Shown here: positions 7,920 through 19,700 of the stretch, one piece after another | How the letters are laid out: each line of letters starts with the position of its first letter | Numbering within the stretch: position 1 is the first letter of the stretch | Assembly: GCF_001665625.1 (NCBI RefSeq) | Contig: NZ_LZSY01000169.1 | Coordinates: 1 to 52,923 of the forward strand | Length of the DNA stretch: 52,923 nt | From: Mycolicibacterium peregrinum | Lineage (GTDB): Bacteria; Actinomycetota; Actinomycetes; Mycobacteriales; Mycobacteriaceae | Direction of reading: 5' to 3' | The notes under the pieces: model-generated | The model's database searches: none | What the model saw: only the letters and a program-made list of their open reading frames with translations | What the model was told of the DNA's origin: nothing | Program-made: the position numbers and the translations under genes

Positions 7920-9158
7920 ATGGCAGCGACTTTGTCTCACAGCTCCGCCCGGTTCGTTCCCGCCGACGCCGACACCTGGCCCAATCCGTGGCCGATGTAC
8001 GCCGCTCTGCGCGACCACGATCCCGTGCACCACGTCGTGCCCGAGGAGTCGCCGGAGCACGACTACTACGTGCTCTCCCGGCACGCCGACATCTGGGCGG
8101 CCGCCCGGGACCACGAGACCTTCTCCTCGGCGCAGGGCCTGACGGTCACCTACGGAGAGCTGGACATGATCGGGCTCGCCGACAACCCGCCGTTCGTCAT
8201 GCAGGATCCACCGGTGCACACCGAGTTCCGCAAGCTGGTCTCGCGCGGGTTCACCCCGCGTCAGGTGGAAGCGGTGGAGCCCAAGGTGCGGGAATTCGTC
8301 ATCGAGCGCCTCGAGGGGTTGCGCTCGAATGGCGGCGGGGATATCGCCGCCGAGTTGTTCAAGCCGCTGCCCTCGATGGTCGTCGCGCACTACCTCGGGG
8401 TGCCCGAGGCAGACCGGGACCAGTTCGACGGCTGGACAGACGCCATCGTCGCGGCCAACAGCTCGGCCGGCGGTATCACGGCGGCGATGGGCACCGCCGG
8501 GGCTGCAGTGGCCTCGATGATGGGCTACTTCTCCGAGCTCATCGAACGACGCCGCCGCGAGCCCGGCGACGACACCATCTCGCACCTGGTGGCCGCCGGC
8601 GTCGGTGCGGACGGCGACATCGCCGGCGTGCTGTCGATTCTGGCCTTCACGTTCACCATGGTCACCGGCGGCAACGACACCACCACCGGAATGTTGGGCG
8701 GCGCAGTGCAACTCCTGCAGCAGCGGCCCGATCAGCGTCAACTTCTGATCGACGACCCCGAACTGATCCCGGAAGCTGTCGACGAGTTCCTGCGGCTGAC
8801 CTCCCCGGTGCAGGGTCTGGCCCGCACCACCACCCGCGACGTCACCATCGGCGACACCACCATCCCGGCCGGGCGCAAGACGCTGTTGCTGTACGGCTCG
8901 GGCAACCGCGACGAGCGTGAATTCGGTGAGAACGCAGCCGAACTCGACGTGCGACGCGCCCCGCGCAACATCCTGACCTTCAGCCACGGTGCACACTTCT
9001 GCCTCGGCGCAGCAGCTGCCCGCATGCAGTCCCGGGTGGCACTGACCGAATTGCTCTCCCGCTACCCCGGTTTCGAGGTCGACCTGGACGCGGTGGTCTG
9101 GGCCGGCGGCAGCTATGTGCGACGGCCGTTCTCCGTGCCGTTCCGAGCCGGGGCCTGA
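7920..9158 (+). CDS. cyp130: Cytochrome P450 CYP130
   Basis: A protein of 412 residues, full length for a bacterial P450. The I-helix motif GGNDTTTG, the ExxR (EFLR) and the haem-cysteine loop FSHGAHFCLG are all present. It aligns through long stretches (ETWPNPWPMY-like N-terminus, SRGFTPRQVE, PLPSMVVAHYLGVPE, LARTTTRDVTIGDTTIPAG) with M. tuberculosis CYP130 as I recall it. CYP130 binds azoles and N-demethylates arylamines; its natural substrate is unsettled. The stop overlaps the TetR start (TGATG), so the two are translationally coupled. Confidence 0.93.
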   Translation: MAATLSHSSARFVPADADTWPNPWPMYAALRDHDPVHHVVPEESPEHDYYVLSRHADIWAAARDHETFSSAQGLTVTYGELDMIGLADNPPFVMQDPPVHTEFRKLVSRGFTPRQVEAVEPKVREFVIERLEGLRSNGGGDIAAELFKPLPSMVVAHYLGVPEADRDQFDGWTDAIVAANSSAGGITAAMGTAGAAVASMMGYFSELIERRRREPGDDTISHLVAAGVGADGDIAGVLSILAFTFTMVTGGNDTTTGMLGGAVQLLQQRPDQRQLLIDDPELIPEAVDEFLRLTSPVQGLARTTTRDVTIGDTTIPAGRKTLLLYGSGNRDEREFGENAAELDVRRAPRNILTFSHGAHFCLGAAAARMQSRVALTELLSRYPGFEVDLDAVVWAGGSYVRRPFSVPFRAGA

Positions 9159-9748
9159 TGCCCCGCGACTGGTTGTCGGCCCGGCGGTCCGAAGTGGCCG
9201 CCGACCACATCCTCGACGCCGCCGACTCGCTGTTCACCCAGCAGAACGCGGCGACCGTCGGCATGCACGAGATAGCCGCCGCCGCAGGATGTTCCCGCGC
9301 CACGCTGTACCGCTATTTCGAGAACCGCGAGGCGCTCTACACCGCCTATGTGCACCGCGAGGCACGTCGGCTGTACGAAGAGGTCAGCGAACAGGTGGCC
9401 ACGGTCACCGATCCGGCGCAGCGCCTGATCGAGGGCGTGATCACCGCGCTGCGGGCAGTGCGTGTCAGCCCGGCGCTGTCGTCGTGGTTCGCCACCGCTC
9501 AACCGCCGATCGGCGGCGAGATGGCCGAACACTCCGAGGTGATCCGCGCGTTGGTGGAAGGCTTCGTGCGTTCACTCGCCGGCGAAACGGGGCAGCGCGA
9601 CGACGTCGTGGGCCGCCGCGCCAGGTGGCTGGTGCGCGTCATGGTGTCGCTGCTGGTCTTCCCCGGCGTCGACGAGGCGGACGAGCGGACCATGCTGGCC
9701 GAGTTCGTCGCCCCGCTGGTGATCCCGTCAGGACTGCGCGCACAGTAG
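9158..9748 (+). CDS. TetR-family transcriptional regulator (Rv1255c homologue)
   Basis: A protein of 196 residues. The N-terminal HTH reads AADHILDAADSLFTQQNAAT then MHEIAAAAGCSRATLYRYFENREALYTAYV, a classic TetR DNA-binding domain; the rest is a helical ligand domain of unknown specificity. Its ATG overlaps the cyp130 stop by one base, so it is co-translated with cyp130 and probably represses its own operon. Confidence 0.9.
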   Translation: MPRDWLSARRSEVAADHILDAADSLFTQQNAATVGMHEIAAAAGCSRATLYRYFENREALYTAYVHREARRLYEEVSEQVATVTDPAQRLIEGVITALRAVRVSPALSSWFATAQPPIGGEMAEHSEVIRALVEGFVRSLAGETGQRDDVVGRRARWLVRVMVSLLVFPGVDEADERTMLAEFVAPLVIPSGLRAQ

Positions 9749-9793
9749 CCGATTGCCCGGCACGCAGGGCGAACCTGCCCCATACTTTCGATT

Positions 9794-10630
9794 ATGGCCA
9801 GCCACCCGACGCCACTGCCGCCGCTCCCGGCGGTCACCAGCATTGCCGAGGTTGTCTCGGCCATCGACACGGTCACCGATTGGGCTGTGGAAACGTCAAG
9901 TCGGCTGGGCTATTTCGCCGCCCTGTACAAAAGGATCACCATCGCAGTAGGCACCGCGGTCGACGCCGGCACATTCGAGGACGGTCCACGGATGGACCGG
10001 CTCGACGCGGCGTTCGCACAGCGCTACTTCGATGCGCTCAACGGCTACTTCCACCCGGACCGGTACCCGAAACCCACCCGGTCCTGGCGGGCCACCTTCG
10101 AGTGGGCCGACAAACCCGCACCGATCCTGGTGCAGCACATGCTCGCCGGCGTCACCGCCCACATCGTCCTCGACCTCGGCATCGCGGTACAGGGTCTCGT
10201 GGGAGCAGGCCGGCTACCGTCGCTGCACAAGGACTTCGACACCATCAACGCCGTGCTGGCGAGCCAGATCGCCGGGGTGGTCAACGACATCAACGAGCTG
10301 TCACCGGCGCTGGCCGACATCTATGCCGTGCTCCAACAGCATCAGATCTTCGTCCTGAACGAGGCGATCCGCTCCCTGCGTGACAGCGCATGGCGGTTCG
10401 CCACGGTGCTGGCGTTGGAACCCGGATTCGCGCGGCCACCGACGATCTGGGCCCGAGACCTCCAGGTGAGCCGGCAGGCGCAGGCCGTGTTCGACCCACC
10501 CAGCCTGGTCGGCGCCTTCGATCTGGCGATCAAGGAGATCGCCGCGCGCGAGAGTCGCGATGTGGCCCACAACGTTCGGGTGCTCGACCAGATCGCCGAG
10601 ACGCCCGCCCCGATTCAGACAGTGCTTTGA
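9794..10630 (+). CDS. DUF5995-family protein
   Basis: A protein of 278 residues without signal peptide or membrane segment. The conserved pattern of the family is seen: a helical N-terminus (AETSSRLGYFAALYKRIT-like), RYFDALNGYFHPD, WRATFEW and the HMLAGVTAHIVLDLGIA motif, whose histidines may bind metal. No function is established. ATG 9794 follows TACTTT (9783-9788) by 5 nt, consistent with a leaderless mRNA. It is convergent with the siderophore-interacting protein gene, 20 bp away. Confidence 0.7.
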   Translation: MASHPTPLPPLPAVTSIAEVVSAIDTVTDWAVETSSRLGYFAALYKRITIAVGTAVDAGTFEDGPRMDRLDAAFAQRYFDALNGYFHPDRYPKPTRSWRATFEWADKPAPILVQHMLAGVTAHIVLDLGIAVQGLVGAGRLPSLHKDFDTINAVLASQIAGVVNDINELSPALADIYAVLQQHQIFVLNEAIRSLRDSAWRFATVLALEPGFARPPTIWARDLQVSRQAQAVFDPPSLVGAFDLAIKEIAARESRDVAHNVRVLDQIAETPAPIQTVL

Positions 10631-10650
10631 CGGTGTGAGGCCGGGCGGCG

Positions 10651-11361
10651 TCAGGCCACCCAGTAGGCCTGCGCCTTGATGGACTTGCGCGGGATCCCGT
10701 ATTCCTCGCGGAAGACCCGTGCCACGGCCCGGGTGGTGCGGTTGTTGCATGCGACCCAACCGAAATGGTCCGAGGCGTCAAAGGCCGACGCGCTGACGGT
10801 CGCCAGCAGATCCTCTTCCGCCCGGTCCACCCAGATGATCTCCGCGCCACCGGTGACCGGCAGCTCGCGGTCGTCGTCATATCCGGCCTCCAGGAAGACC
10901 CAGGCCGGGGTATCCCCGATCGCGTCCAACAGTGAGTTGATCGCGGGAAGCGACGCCGTGTCACCGACGATCACATAACCGGCCGGTGCCGGCTCGGGTA
11001 GGGCGAAATTGCTGCCGAGGACCGTCACGTCCAGGACGTCGCCGGGCTGGGCCGCACGGGCCCAGCGGGTGGCGATGCCGTCGTGCATGGCGAAATCGAT
11101 GTCCACGGTGCCGGCGTGCGGATCGGCGTTGACCAGGGTGTAGCCGCGCTGATGAGCCTTGCCGTCGTCGGGAAACCAGCCCCGCACCCACATCGTCGGA
11201 TGAACCCGATGCTCAGCGAGCAGTTTTTCCGCTTTGAAGTGAAGTCGGAGGTAGTTCGGCGTGAGCTCGGTACGGCCCGAGACCGTCAGCTCGTAGTCAC
11301 CGCCCCGCCAGAGTTTGACCAGGGCCCCCTCGAGCCCGCGCGACGCCTTCTGCTCGGCCAT
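10651..11361 (-). CDS. Siderophore-interacting protein (FAD-binding ferric-siderophore reductase)
   Basis: A protein of 236 residues of the ViuB/SIP family: YLRLHFKAEKLLAEHR, HQRGYTLVNADPHAGTVDIDFAMHDG (flavin-binding barrel, with the RxYT motif as RGYT), then the NAD(P)H-binding-like half beginning GYVIVGDTASLPAINSLL. Such proteins release iron from imported siderophores by reducing it in the cytoplasm. The ATG at 11361 has a perfect AGGAGGT 4 nt upstream. A 19-bp iron box lies just before it, so iron-repressed expression is expected. Confidence 0.9.
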   Translation of the reverse strand: MAEQKASRGLEGALVKLWRGGDYELTVSGRTELTPNYLRLHFKAEKLLAEHRVHPTMWVRGWFPDDGKAHQRGYTLVNADPHAGTVDIDFAMHDGIATRWARAAQPGDVLDVTVLGSNFALPEPAPAGYVIVGDTASLPAINSLLDAIGDTPAWVFLEAGYDDDRELPVTGGAEIIWVDRAEEDLLATVSASAFDASDHFGWVACNNRTTRAVARVFREEYGIPRKSIKAQAYWVA

Positions 11362-11385
11362 GCGTACCTCCTGTGAACCTTCTTA

Positions 11386-11404
11386 TTAGGTAAGCTTACC
11401 CTAA
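11386..11404 (-). promoter_or_regulatory. IdeR-type iron box
   Basis: TTAGGTAAGCTTACCCTAA matches 15 of 19 positions of the mycobacterial IdeR consensus (TTAGGTTAGGCTAACCTAA) and keeps the outer TTAGG/CCTAA arms. It lies 25-43 nt upstream of the siderophore-interacting protein start, where an iron-loaded repressor would block transcription. Confidence 0.85.
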
Positions 11405-11412
11405 CTAAAAGA

Positions 11413-12590
11413 TCAGGAGCGGACGCGCGTGAACCGGTGCAGCAACCAGGCGGCCGGGATGGTGAACACCATGGTGAGCACGAACAGGTTGAACATCGAC
11501 CCCGTGTAGACCGGATCGCGCATCACCTCGACCATCACCAACTCCATGATCATCAGGTGGATCAGGAAGATCTCGTAGGAGATCTCACCGAGGAAGACCA
11601 TCGGGCGCGACGCCAGGAACCGGCTGTACCAACCTCGGTCGCCCAAAGCCGGCGGAGCCACCAGCAGAGCCGCGATCACCGCATAGAAGAACGTCTTGGC
11701 CAACGCCTCGCTCAGCTTGGCCGGCGACGTGGTCGGCTCCCCCGCGAGCGGCGTCGACGCGATGAAGTAACACACCACCGCCAACGGCACGCACACCATT
11801 CCGTAGCCACGCACCTTGAGCTGGCTCAGCACGGTCAATGCCATACCCGCCACGAACCAGGCCATGTACGTGGGCAGCCACAACCGGGCACCGTCGGGCA
11901 GACCCGTGGAATCGTGCACGATCCACAGCCACAGCGGAGACATCGCCGCCAACGAGGCCAGGCCGAAGAACAACAGGCCCGGGCGCCAACGCCGCCGGCA
12001 CAACACCACCAGCAGCAGATAGGCCACCAGCGGCAACGCGACGTAGAACGCCGCTTCCACCGCCAGGCTCCACATCTGGGTCAACCCCTGATGCAGGTAG
12101 GAGAACAGGTAGTTGTCCGTATAGATCTGAGACAACGTCAGATTGCGGAACAGACCCATCCAGGTGTGCCCGGGATTGGGGCCCGCCGTCCGGAAGTGGT
12201 AGAGCAGGTAGGCGAGCAGCACCGTGACCACATAGGCCGGCATGATCCGTCGCACCCGGTGCCAGGCGTAGCGGCGGACGGACGGGGACTTGCCCCGCCC
12301 GATGTCGCCGGAGGCGGCAGCCCGCACCCACGGTCGGAACAGCAGGAAACCGCTCAGCACGAAGAAGATCGGCACACCGATCTCGGCCCGCGAATACACC
12401 AGCCCGAGATAGCCCTGCCCATACTTGCCGGTCGTGTACGCCGCGTGGGTCAGCACCACCAGAATGGCGGCCACCGCACGGATCCCGGTCAGCGACGCGA
12501 CCCGCGTGGACCCAGAAGCCCCGGAGACCACGTTGTCTACCGACTCGAGGCCACCTTGATCCGACGGCCCCTTCACGCTTCTGGAGACCG

Positions 12591-12594
<4 letters not shown>
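11413..12594 (-). CDS. Membrane acyltransferase, OafA/Acyltransf_3 family (Rv1254 homologue)
   Basis: A protein of 393 residues with about ten membrane helices. Family motifs include SLTGIRAVAAILVVLTHAAY (with the conserved R and catalytic H), GVPIFFVLSGFLLFRPW, and RIMPAYVVTVLLAYLLYHFR. These enzymes transfer acyl groups to sugars or other cell-envelope acceptors; the substrate is unknown. The GTG start at 12594 overlaps the deaD stop in GTGA, so it is translationally coupled to deaD, the same pairing as Rv1253-Rv1254. Confidence 0.85.
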
Positions 12595-14342
<1,748 letters not shown>

Positions 14343-14429
14343 CGGTTCAGAAGTCTAGTGCCAATCGGCCGGATTCCCGGCCGCGCGCCTGCACAACCCC
14401 GCAGCGGGGTCACGGTAGGTTGCCCAACT

Positions 14430-14993
14430 GTGAAACGGGTCGCAGTGTTCGCCATGGCGCCCGGGGTCGTCGTGGCGGCCGTGCTCACGCTCGCGGGGTG
14501 CGGATCAGGAGATTCCACGGTCTCAAAAACCCCCGAAGCCAGCGCCAACGCGGCACCGCCCCCGGCGTCGAAACCAGCCGCCAAGGCCGCCCCGACACCG
14601 GCGGCACCGCAGGCCGACCCGTGCGCGGTCAACCTGGCCGCACCCGAGATCGCCAAGGCCGTCTCCGAGTTGCCCCGTGACCCGCGCAGCAATCAGGCCT
14701 GGAGCCCCGAACCGCTGGCGGGCAACTACAACGAGTGCGCGCAGCTGTCGGCGGTGATCGTCAAAGCCAACACCAACTCCGAACACCCCAACACCCGGGC
14801 CGTGCTGTTCCACCTCGGCAAGTTCATCCCCACCGGCGTGCCCGACACCTACGGCTTCAACGCCATCGACAAGACGGCCAGCACCGGGGACACCGTGGCG
14901 CTGCAGTACTCGGGCGGATTCCACGGACTGGCCAGCACGGTGAAGTTCCGCTGGAACGGCGGCGGCGTGGAGTTGATGGGCAACACAGGCTAG
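14430..14993 (+). CDS. lprE: Lipoprotein LprE
   Basis: A protein of 187 residues. The N-terminus VKRVAVFAMAPGVVVAAVL plus TLAGC is a lipoprotein signal with the acylated cysteine at residue 24. A low-complexity Ala/Pro/Lys linker follows, then a conserved domain beginning DPCAVNLAAPEIAKAVSELP and containing PEPLAGNYNECAQLSAVIVK, matching Rv1252c. The molecular role is unknown; the protein is exported to the cell envelope. GTG 14430 is chosen for its signal peptide and for TAGGTT (14416-14421) 8 nt upstream; the frame upstream lacks a signal. Confidence 0.85.
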   Translation: MKRVAVFAMAPGVVVAAVLTLAGCGSGDSTVSKTPEASANAAPPPASKPAAKAAPTPAAPQADPCAVNLAAPEIAKAVSELPRDPRSNQAWSPEPLAGNYNECAQLSAVIVKANTNSEHPNTRAVLFHLGKFIPTGVPDTYGFNAIDKTASTGDTVALQYSGGFHGLASTVKFRWNGGGVELMGNTG

Positions 14994-15006
14994 ATCCGCA
15001 GCCCCG

Positions 15007-15747
15007 TCACAGTTGTGACTCGCCGCCGTCGACCACCAGCTCGGTGCCGGCGACATACGTCGCGTCAAGCGCCAAAAATGCCACCGCAGGCGCAAACTCG
15101 CTGGGCCGACCCCACCGCTTCATCGGACTGCTCGCGGTGAACTCGGCCTTGAGTTGGGCGGCCTTCTCCGGCACTTCCTTCTCCAACTTGCCGGTGTCGA
15201 TCGAGCCGGGGCTGATCGCGTTGACCCGAATTCCTCTGGGCAGCAACTCCCGGCTGAGAGTGCGGGCCATCGATCGCAGCGCCGCCTTGCTGGCCGAGTA
15301 CACGCTCAGCGCATCCCACCCCGTCTGGTTCGCGATCGACGTCGTCAGCACCACACCACTGCCCTCCGCGAGCAGCGGCGCCAGCCTCTGCACGGTGAAG
15401 AACGGCCCCTTGGTGTTGATCGCGAAGACCTCATCGAAGGTCTGCTCGGTCACCGCATCGAAGGGGTCGAAGCTACCGATGCCGGCGTTGACGACCAACG
15501 CGTCGACCGTGCCGAATTCGATCTTGACGCGGCCGGCCAGCGCGTCGATATCCGGTAGCGAGCTCGCGTCGCTACGGACCGTGATCCCGTTGCCGCCGAG
15601 CTGCCGCCCCGCATCGTCCAGCGTGTCCTGGCTGCGGCCGGTGACCAGCACGCGAGCGCCGTTGTCCACCAGGAACTGTGCGGCCGCCAGCCCCAGCCCG
15701 CTGCTTCCCCCGGTGATCACCACGTTCTTGCCGTCGTATCTGCTCAT
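15007..15747 (-). CDS. Short-chain dehydrogenase/reductase
   Basis: A protein of 246 residues, the usual classical SDR size. The cofactor motif GGSSGLGLAAAQFL (TGxxxGxG), NAG at VVNAGIG, catalytic Ser near LTTSIANQ and YSASK (Tyr/Lys of the active site) are present; the basic residue in VTGRSQDTL favours NADPH. The substrate is unknown. ATG 15747 starts at the glycine-rich fold; a longer frame is non-SDR sequence. It is divergent from a LysR gene 119 bp away, which probably regulates it. Confidence 0.88.
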   Translation of the reverse strand: MSRYDGKNVVITGGSSGLGLAAAQFLVDNGARVLVTGRSQDTLDDAGRQLGGNGITVRSDASSLPDIDALAGRVKIEFGTVDALVVNAGIGSFDPFDAVTEQTFDEVFAINTKGPFFTVQRLAPLLAEGSGVVLTTSIANQTGWDALSVYSASKAALRSMARTLSRELLPRGIRVNAISPGSIDTGKLEKEVPEKAAQLKAEFTASSPMKRWGRPSEFAPAVAFLALDATYVAGTELVVDGGESQL

Positions 15748-15750
15748 ACC

Positions 15751-15813
15751 GTCGAGTCTTCGACAGTCCTCCGAACCGCGTCCAAGACCTGTTCGGCACC
15801 GCGTCATGCCGAA
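15751..15813. promoter_or_regulatory. SDR/LysR divergent control region with two dyads
   Basis: TTCGGC-N10-GCCGAA (15792-15813) is a perfect 22-bp dyad of the size bound by LysR dimers. A second dyad, GTCGAGTCTTCGAC (15751-15764), lies 3 nt before the SDR ATG. Together they resemble the recognition and activation half-sites of a LysR target. Confidence 0.5.
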
Positions 15814-15866
15814 TCGGAATACCGCTGGGCCCGAGCCAGGTTGAGAACAGCCATGGAGACAGTGCG

Positions 15867-16763
15867 GTGAACGACGCCGGGGTCGACCTGGAGTTGCGCT
15901 TGGTGCGGTATTTCACGGTGGTGGCCGAGCAACTGAACTTCAGCCGGGCGGCCGCCGAGTTGCACGTGGCCCAGCCGTCGCTGAGTCGCCAGATTCAACG
16001 CCTGGAAAAGCGGCTCGGCGTACGTCTGCTGGAGCGTATCCCGCAGGGCGCCCAGCTCACCGAAGCCGGCAAGGCATTCCTGCCGGAGGCGCAGGCCCTC
16101 CTGCGAGCCGCCCGGCAGGCCGCCGTCACCGCGCGCGCCTACGCGCCCGCGGGCAAGGTCATGATCGGGTACGTCGAGGATCTCGTCATCACCCCGGCCG
16201 TGCGGGAACTGCGCCGACTGCACCCCGGTACCGAGATCGGCACCCGCCACCTCGAATGCCACGAAGAGAAGGCCTTCACAGACGGACATGTGGATGTCCT
16301 GGTGGCCCGTGCCCCGCTGTTCGTCCCGACCGACGGGGTCCGGGTCACCGCGCTGTACGACGAGCCACGGATGCTCGTGGTGCCTGCCGACCATCAGCTG
16401 GCCGGCCGGACGTCGGTGTCGCCCGACGACTTCGCCGGCGAGGATTTCATCTGCCCCCACGGCGGGGCCCGCTCGATCTATCCGACGGGTTCATTCCAGG
16501 ACAGCGACCCCGGGCCGATGTCGGCTGGTCCCATCGACGAGAGCTTCGAGGACCGGCTCGAACTCATCGCAGGCGGGCAGGCGATCGCGGTGCTGCCCGT
16601 CGGTGATCGGCGTGCGTCACTGCGCGCCGATCTGGTCACCGTTCCGGTGGTGGGCTTCCCGGCCAGCACGGTGGTGGTGGCCAGCCGGGTCGGTGAACCG
16701 AACCCGCTGGTTGCCGAGTTTGTCCGGACCGCTCGCACCCACCTCACCGCGCAAGCCGCCTGA
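15867..16763 (+). CDS. LysR-family transcriptional regulator
   Basis: A protein of 298 residues. The winged HTH is at residues ~6-65 (LRLVRYFTVVAEQLNFSRAA, VAQPSLSRQIQRLEKRLGVR), followed by a LysR substrate-binding domain (GKVMIGYVEDLVITPAVREL...). The effector is unknown. GTG 15867 gives the normal length. Because it faces the SDR gene across a region with two dyads, it probably activates or represses that gene and itself. Confidence 0.9.
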   Translation: MNDAGVDLELRLVRYFTVVAEQLNFSRAAAELHVAQPSLSRQIQRLEKRLGVRLLERIPQGAQLTEAGKAFLPEAQALLRAARQAAVTARAYAPAGKVMIGYVEDLVITPAVRELRRLHPGTEIGTRHLECHEEKAFTDGHVDVLVARAPLFVPTDGVRVTALYDEPRMLVVPADHQLAGRTSVSPDDFAGEDFICPHGGARSIYPTGSFQDSDPGPMSAGPIDESFEDRLELIAGGQAIAVLPVGDRRASLRADLVTVPVVGFPASTVVVASRVGEPNPLVAEFVRTARTHLTAQAA

Positions 16764-16793
16764 CCTGTCGGAGCGCTGCCCTACAGTGGCACC

Positions 16794-19700
16794 GTGTTCG
16801 TCACCGACGAAGGCGCGTCGGGCCCGACGGTCATCTACAGCGCGTCGGACCTGGCTGCGGCCGCCCGCTGTGAGTACGCCCTGCTGCGTTCGTTCGACGC
16901 GCGGCTGGGCCGGGGACCGGCAGTGTCTTCCGACGACGAATTACTGGCCCGCACAGCAGAACTCGGCGAGGAACACGAGCAGCGCCACCTCGATGAATTG
17001 CGCGCCGACGCATCACCGTCCGAGGTGACGGTGATCGGCCGGCCCGCCTACACGGTGCCGGGTCTGACCACGGCTGCCCAGGCCACTCTCGAAGCAGTAG
17101 AGCGCCGGGACCCGGTGATCTACCAGGCCGCGATGTTCGACGGGCGCTTCGCCGGGTTCGCCGACTTTCTGATCTGGGACGGCGACCGCTACCGGCTGCG
17201 GGACACCAAGCTGTCGCGCTCGGTGAAGGTGGAGGCACTACTGCAGCTGGCCGCCTACGCCGACGTACTGGCCCGAGCCGGCGTGCCGGTGGCGGACGAG
17301 GTCGACCTGGTCCTCGGCGACGGCGCGGTAGCCAGCTACCGCGCCGACGAACTGCTGGCGGTGTACCGGCCGCGTCGTAGCGCGTTGCAGACACTGCTCG
17401 ACGGCCACCTCACCGCCGGTACCGCGGTGTCCTGGTCCGACGAGACGGTGCGGGCCTGTTTCGGCTGCGATGAATGCCAGGAGCAGATCCGCACCACCGA
17501 CGACCTCTTCCTGGTCGCCGGAATGCGGGCGACCCAGCGCGCCCGGCTCATCGACGCGGGCATCACCACCGTGCATCAACTGGCCGAGCACACCGGAGCC
17601 GTACCCGGGCTGGCCCGGCGCGTGGTGACAGCGCTGACCGGCCAGGCCCGCTTGCAGGTGGCGCCGCGGGTGGACGCCAAGCCGCCGTACGAGGTCGTCG
17701 ATCCGCAACCGCTGATGCTGCTGCCCGACCCGGACAAGGGTGACCTGTTCTTCGACTACGAGGGCGACCCGCTGTGGACGGTCAACGGTCACGAGTGGGG
17801 CCTGGAATACCTGTGGGGCGTCCTCGGCGCGGAGGGCAACTTCCAACCGCTCTGGGCCCATGACCGGGCCAGCGAACGTCAGGTGCTCATCGATTTCCTG
17901 GACCTGGTCCGCAAGCGCCGCAAGCGTTTTCCCAAGATGCACATCTACCACTACGCGCCGTACGAGCGCAGCACCCTGCTGCGGCTGGCCGGCCGCTACG
18001 GGGTCGGCGAGAACGACGTCGACGATCTGTTGCGCAACGGCATTCTCGTCGACCTACTGCCATTGGTACGCAAGAGCATTCGCGTCGGCACCGAGAACTA
18101 CAGCATCAAGTCGCTGGAACCGCTCTACATGGGCAACGAGCTCCGCGACGGTGAGGTCACCAAGGCCACCGATTCGATCACCGAGTACGCGCGCTACTGC
18201 GCACTGCGGGAGGCCGGGGAGCACGACGAGGCTGCCACGGTGCTCAAGGAGATCGAGGACTACAACCGGTACGACTGCCGATCCACCCACCGGCTGCGGG
18301 ACTGGTTGATCAACCGGGCGTTCGAAGCCGAGGTTCCGCCGCGCGGTCCGCAACCGGTGCGTGACGGAGGGCCGATCGAGAAGGCCGACGCCACCGACCG
18401 CAAGCTGCTGAAGTTCGCCGGCGACGGTGTCGAACCGCGCACCGACGAGCAGCAGGCGGTCGCGATGATCGCCGCGGCCCGGGGTTTCCACAAGCGTGAG
18501 GACAAGCCGTTCTGGTGGGGCCATTTCGACCGGCTCAACAATCCGGTCGACGAATGGGCCGACAGCACAGGTGTTTTCGTCGCCGAGAAGGCACAGGTGG
18601 TCACCGACTGGCACACCCCGCCACGCGCCCGCAAACCCCAACGCCAGGTCTTGCTAACCGGCGCCATCGACGCCGGGGAACTCAGCACCGAGGTATATGC
18701 GCTGTATACCCCGCCCGCTCCGGCCGGCCTGTCCGACGACCCGGACCGGCGCGGCTTCGGCAGCGCGGCCGTCGTCGGCTGCGACAACCCGGAGGCACCC
18801 ACCGAAGTGCTGATCACCGAACGCCAACCCAAGGACGGTGACGCCTTCACCCAGGTGCCGTTCGCGCTCACCCCTGGCCCGCCGATCAACACCAAGCCCC
18901 TGCAGGCATCCATCGACAGCACCGCCACCACCGTCGCCGCCGGTCTGCCGAACCTGCCCGCCGATGCGATGACCGATGTCCTGTTACGTCGTCCGCCCCG
19001 CACCGTCAGCGGCGGCCCGCTACCCCGCAACGGTGACACCGCCGCCGACGTCAGCGCGGCTCTGCTGGATCTGGACTGCTCGTACATCGCGGTGCACGGG
19101 CCGCCCGGCACCGGGAAAACCCACACCTCGGCGCGGATCATCGCCGGACTGGTCAACCAACACGGTTGGCGCATCGGGATCGTCGCGCAGTCGCATGCGG
19201 TGATCGAGCATCTGCTCGAGCAGGTACTCGATGCCGGGGTGGACGCGGCGCAGGTGGCCAAGAAGCGCAAAGGCGCCGACCCGCGGTGGACCGAGATCGG
19301 CGAGAACCACTACGCGTCGTTCATCGCCGACCACCCCGGCTGCGTGATCGGCGGCACCGCATGGGATTTCGCGAACGAGACGCGGGTACCGCGGCAATGC
19401 CTCGATCTGCTCGTGATCGAGGAGGCCGGGCAGTTCAACCTGGCCAACACCATCGCGGTGGCCCCCGCCGCGCGGAATCTGCTGCTGCTGGGCGACCCGC
19501 AACAACTCCCGCAGGTCTGTCAGGGCACCCACCCGGCACCGGTGGACGATTCCGCGCTGGGCTGGCTCGTCGACGGGGCGCACACGCTGCCGGCCGAGCG
19601 CGGCTACTTCCTGGACCACTCCTTCCGGATGCATCCGGCGGTGTGCGGCCCGGTCTCCCGACTGTCCTATGACGGCCGGCTGCAGTCGCATGAAAAGGTC

